From: Pedobacter nyackensis
Lineage (GTDB): Bacteria > Bacteroidota > Bacteroidia > Sphingobacteriales > Sphingobacteriaceae
Direction of reading: 5' to 3'
DNA length: 64,000 bases
Assembly: GCF_900176505.1 (NCBI RefSeq)
Contig: NZ_FWYB01000002.1
Location: 397,237 to 461,236, forward strand
Shown in pieces: positions 63,361 through 64,000 of the stretch. The notes under the pieces were generated by a model. That model was not told where the DNA came from. It made no database searches and saw nothing but the letters and a program-made list of their open reading frames with translations. The translations under genes and the position numbers were made by a program. The first letter of the stretch is position 1. Every line of letters starts with the position of its first letter.

Positions 63361-64000
63361 TTATTTCTTAGCCTGAAGCTTAACTTCAAACATTTTAGGC
63401 CATTTTTTGCCCGTAACAAACAGACGCTTCCCTGCTTTATCCCAGGCAATACCATTCAACACGTTATTTGCGCGCTCCTCATCGTCTTTAAAGTAATCAA
63501 CCGGCAACAATCCCGTAAAATCGATTTGCTTTTCTATAACCCCTGTTTTAGGGTCAATCACAACAATAATATTCTTGGTATAAACATTGGCATAAATCTT
63601 ACCATCAATGTACTCCAACTCATTCAGCGAATCAACCGGGCCATTGTTATCATATACCTCTATGGCGCGTTCCTCTATATAAGAATCTTTATTCAGGAAC
63701 CAAAGCTTATTCGTTCCGTCTGATTTGATCAACTGGCTACCATCGAAACAAAGCCCCCAGCCTTCCATACTCGACTGATAAGGGAAAGTCGACAACTGCT
63801 TAAACGTTTTTGCATCAAACACCAGCCCCATACGGCTTTGCCAGGTTAGCATAATCACCTTATCACCAACTAAACTCGATCCTTCTCCAAAATACTGATC
63901 TTCCAATTTAATTTGCTGCAACACTTTGCCTGATTTTACGTCAACCCAACGCAAGGTAGAATGCTGCTCCTGACCAGTGCTTTCTAAAAACCTGCCATTA
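63361..64000 (-). CDS. Glutaminyl-peptide cyclotransferase (glutamine cyclotransferase family), N-terminus beyond window
   Basis: The frame is open to the right edge, so only the C-terminal 212 residues are seen; the in-frame TTG at 63954 is not a start. The visible part has FLESTGQEQHSTLRWVD, YFGEGSSLVGDKVIMLTW, GWGLCFDGSQLIKSDGT, LNELEYIDGKIYANVY and NVLNGIAWDKAGKRLFVTGK, the five-bladed propeller pattern of bacterial glutaminyl cyclases. These form N-terminal pyroglutamate on exported proteins. A signal peptide would be outside the window. Confidence 0.93.
   Translation of the reverse strand, partial: NGRFLESTGQEQHSTLRWVDVKSGKVLQQIKLEDQYFGEGSSLVGDKVIMLTWQSRMGLVFDAKTFKQLSTFPYQSSMEGWGLCFDGSQLIKSDGTNKLWFLNKDSYIEERAIEVYDNNGPVDSLNELEYIDGKIYANVYTKNIIVVIDPKTGVIEKQIDFTGLLPVDYFKDDEERANNVLNGIAWDKAGKRLFVTGKKWPKMFEVKLQAKK

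Noticed and set aside
63301..63723. Plus-strand open frame of 140 residues
   Set aside because: It starts inside the bidirectional terminator and is antisense to the glutaminyl cyclase, whose propeller motifs are clear.
1..64000. tRNA, rRNA, CRISPR, insertion sequences, prophage and defence genes
   Set aside because: I looked in the gaps and for long direct or inverted repeats and transposase motifs and saw none; a dedicated tRNA and mobile-element scan would be decisive.

Overview
The window looks like chromosomal DNA of a Bacteroidota member, most likely of the Pedobacter/Sphingobacteriaceae type. The evidence is two ECF sigma / FecR / SusC-type receptor loci, a SusC-SusD pair, an Alternative Complex III plus caa3-type oxidase cluster, DUF1501/DUF1800 proteins, weak Shine-Dalgarno signals and TAnnTTTG-type promoter elements. 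I saw no tRNA, rRNA, CRISPR array, insertion sequence or phage genes. Genus assignment is inference.

Layout. 1-3789 (minus): ECF sigma factor, FecR anti-sigma factor and a SusC-like receptor cut by the left edge. 3926-5875 (plus): hemW and a short-chain dehydrogenase. 5958-11718: a secreted DUF3472-type protein (plus), facing a minus operon of DUF1800, DUF1501 and a formylglycine-generating-enzyme-like lipoprotein. 11972-21858 (minus): a second sigma / FecR / SusC / SusD locus ending in an intact S9 peptidase, probably for uptake and cleavage of peptides. 22090-27882 (plus): JmjC/cupin protein, VWA protein, MoxR-like AAA protein, membrane metallophosphoesterase and a UbiA-like membrane protein. 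27954-32294 (minus): an S9-fold lipoprotein without its catalytic Ser and His, followed by a histidine kinase and a response regulator. 32539-35226 (plus): TPR protein, DUF4286 protein, rfbC. 35317-36159: OmpA-family lipoprotein.

The centrepiece is 36264-54055 (minus): actABCDEF (quinol:cytochrome c oxidoreductase), ctaC and ctaD, a terminator, then ctaA and ctaB (heme A synthesis), two subunit III proteins, subunit IV, a SCO-like protein, a DUF420 protein, a small CxxC membrane protein, DUF983 and DUF2461. Together they take electrons from menaquinol through cytochrome c to oxygen and assemble the oxidase.

54309-64000 holds a deoxyhypusine-synthase-family protein lacking the catalytic lysine, an outer-membrane beta-barrel, a methyltransferase, a SirB1-type transglutaminase-like protein, an alpha/beta hydrolase, prfB with a complete programmed +1 frameshift site, a small helical protein, pgi, a DUF4251 protein and a partial glutaminyl cyclase.

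The most notable points are several family members that have lost canonical active-site residues while keeping their operon context: a cysteine-free SCO homologue beside the oxidase genes, the S9 pseudo-peptidase beside a two-component system, the lysine-less DHS homologue and the AAA protein with variant Walker motifs. Also notable are the prfB frameshift, a strong hairpin between susC and susD, and a palindrome shared upstream of the DUF3472 and DUF1800 genes. I did not find an entirely new multi-gene system.
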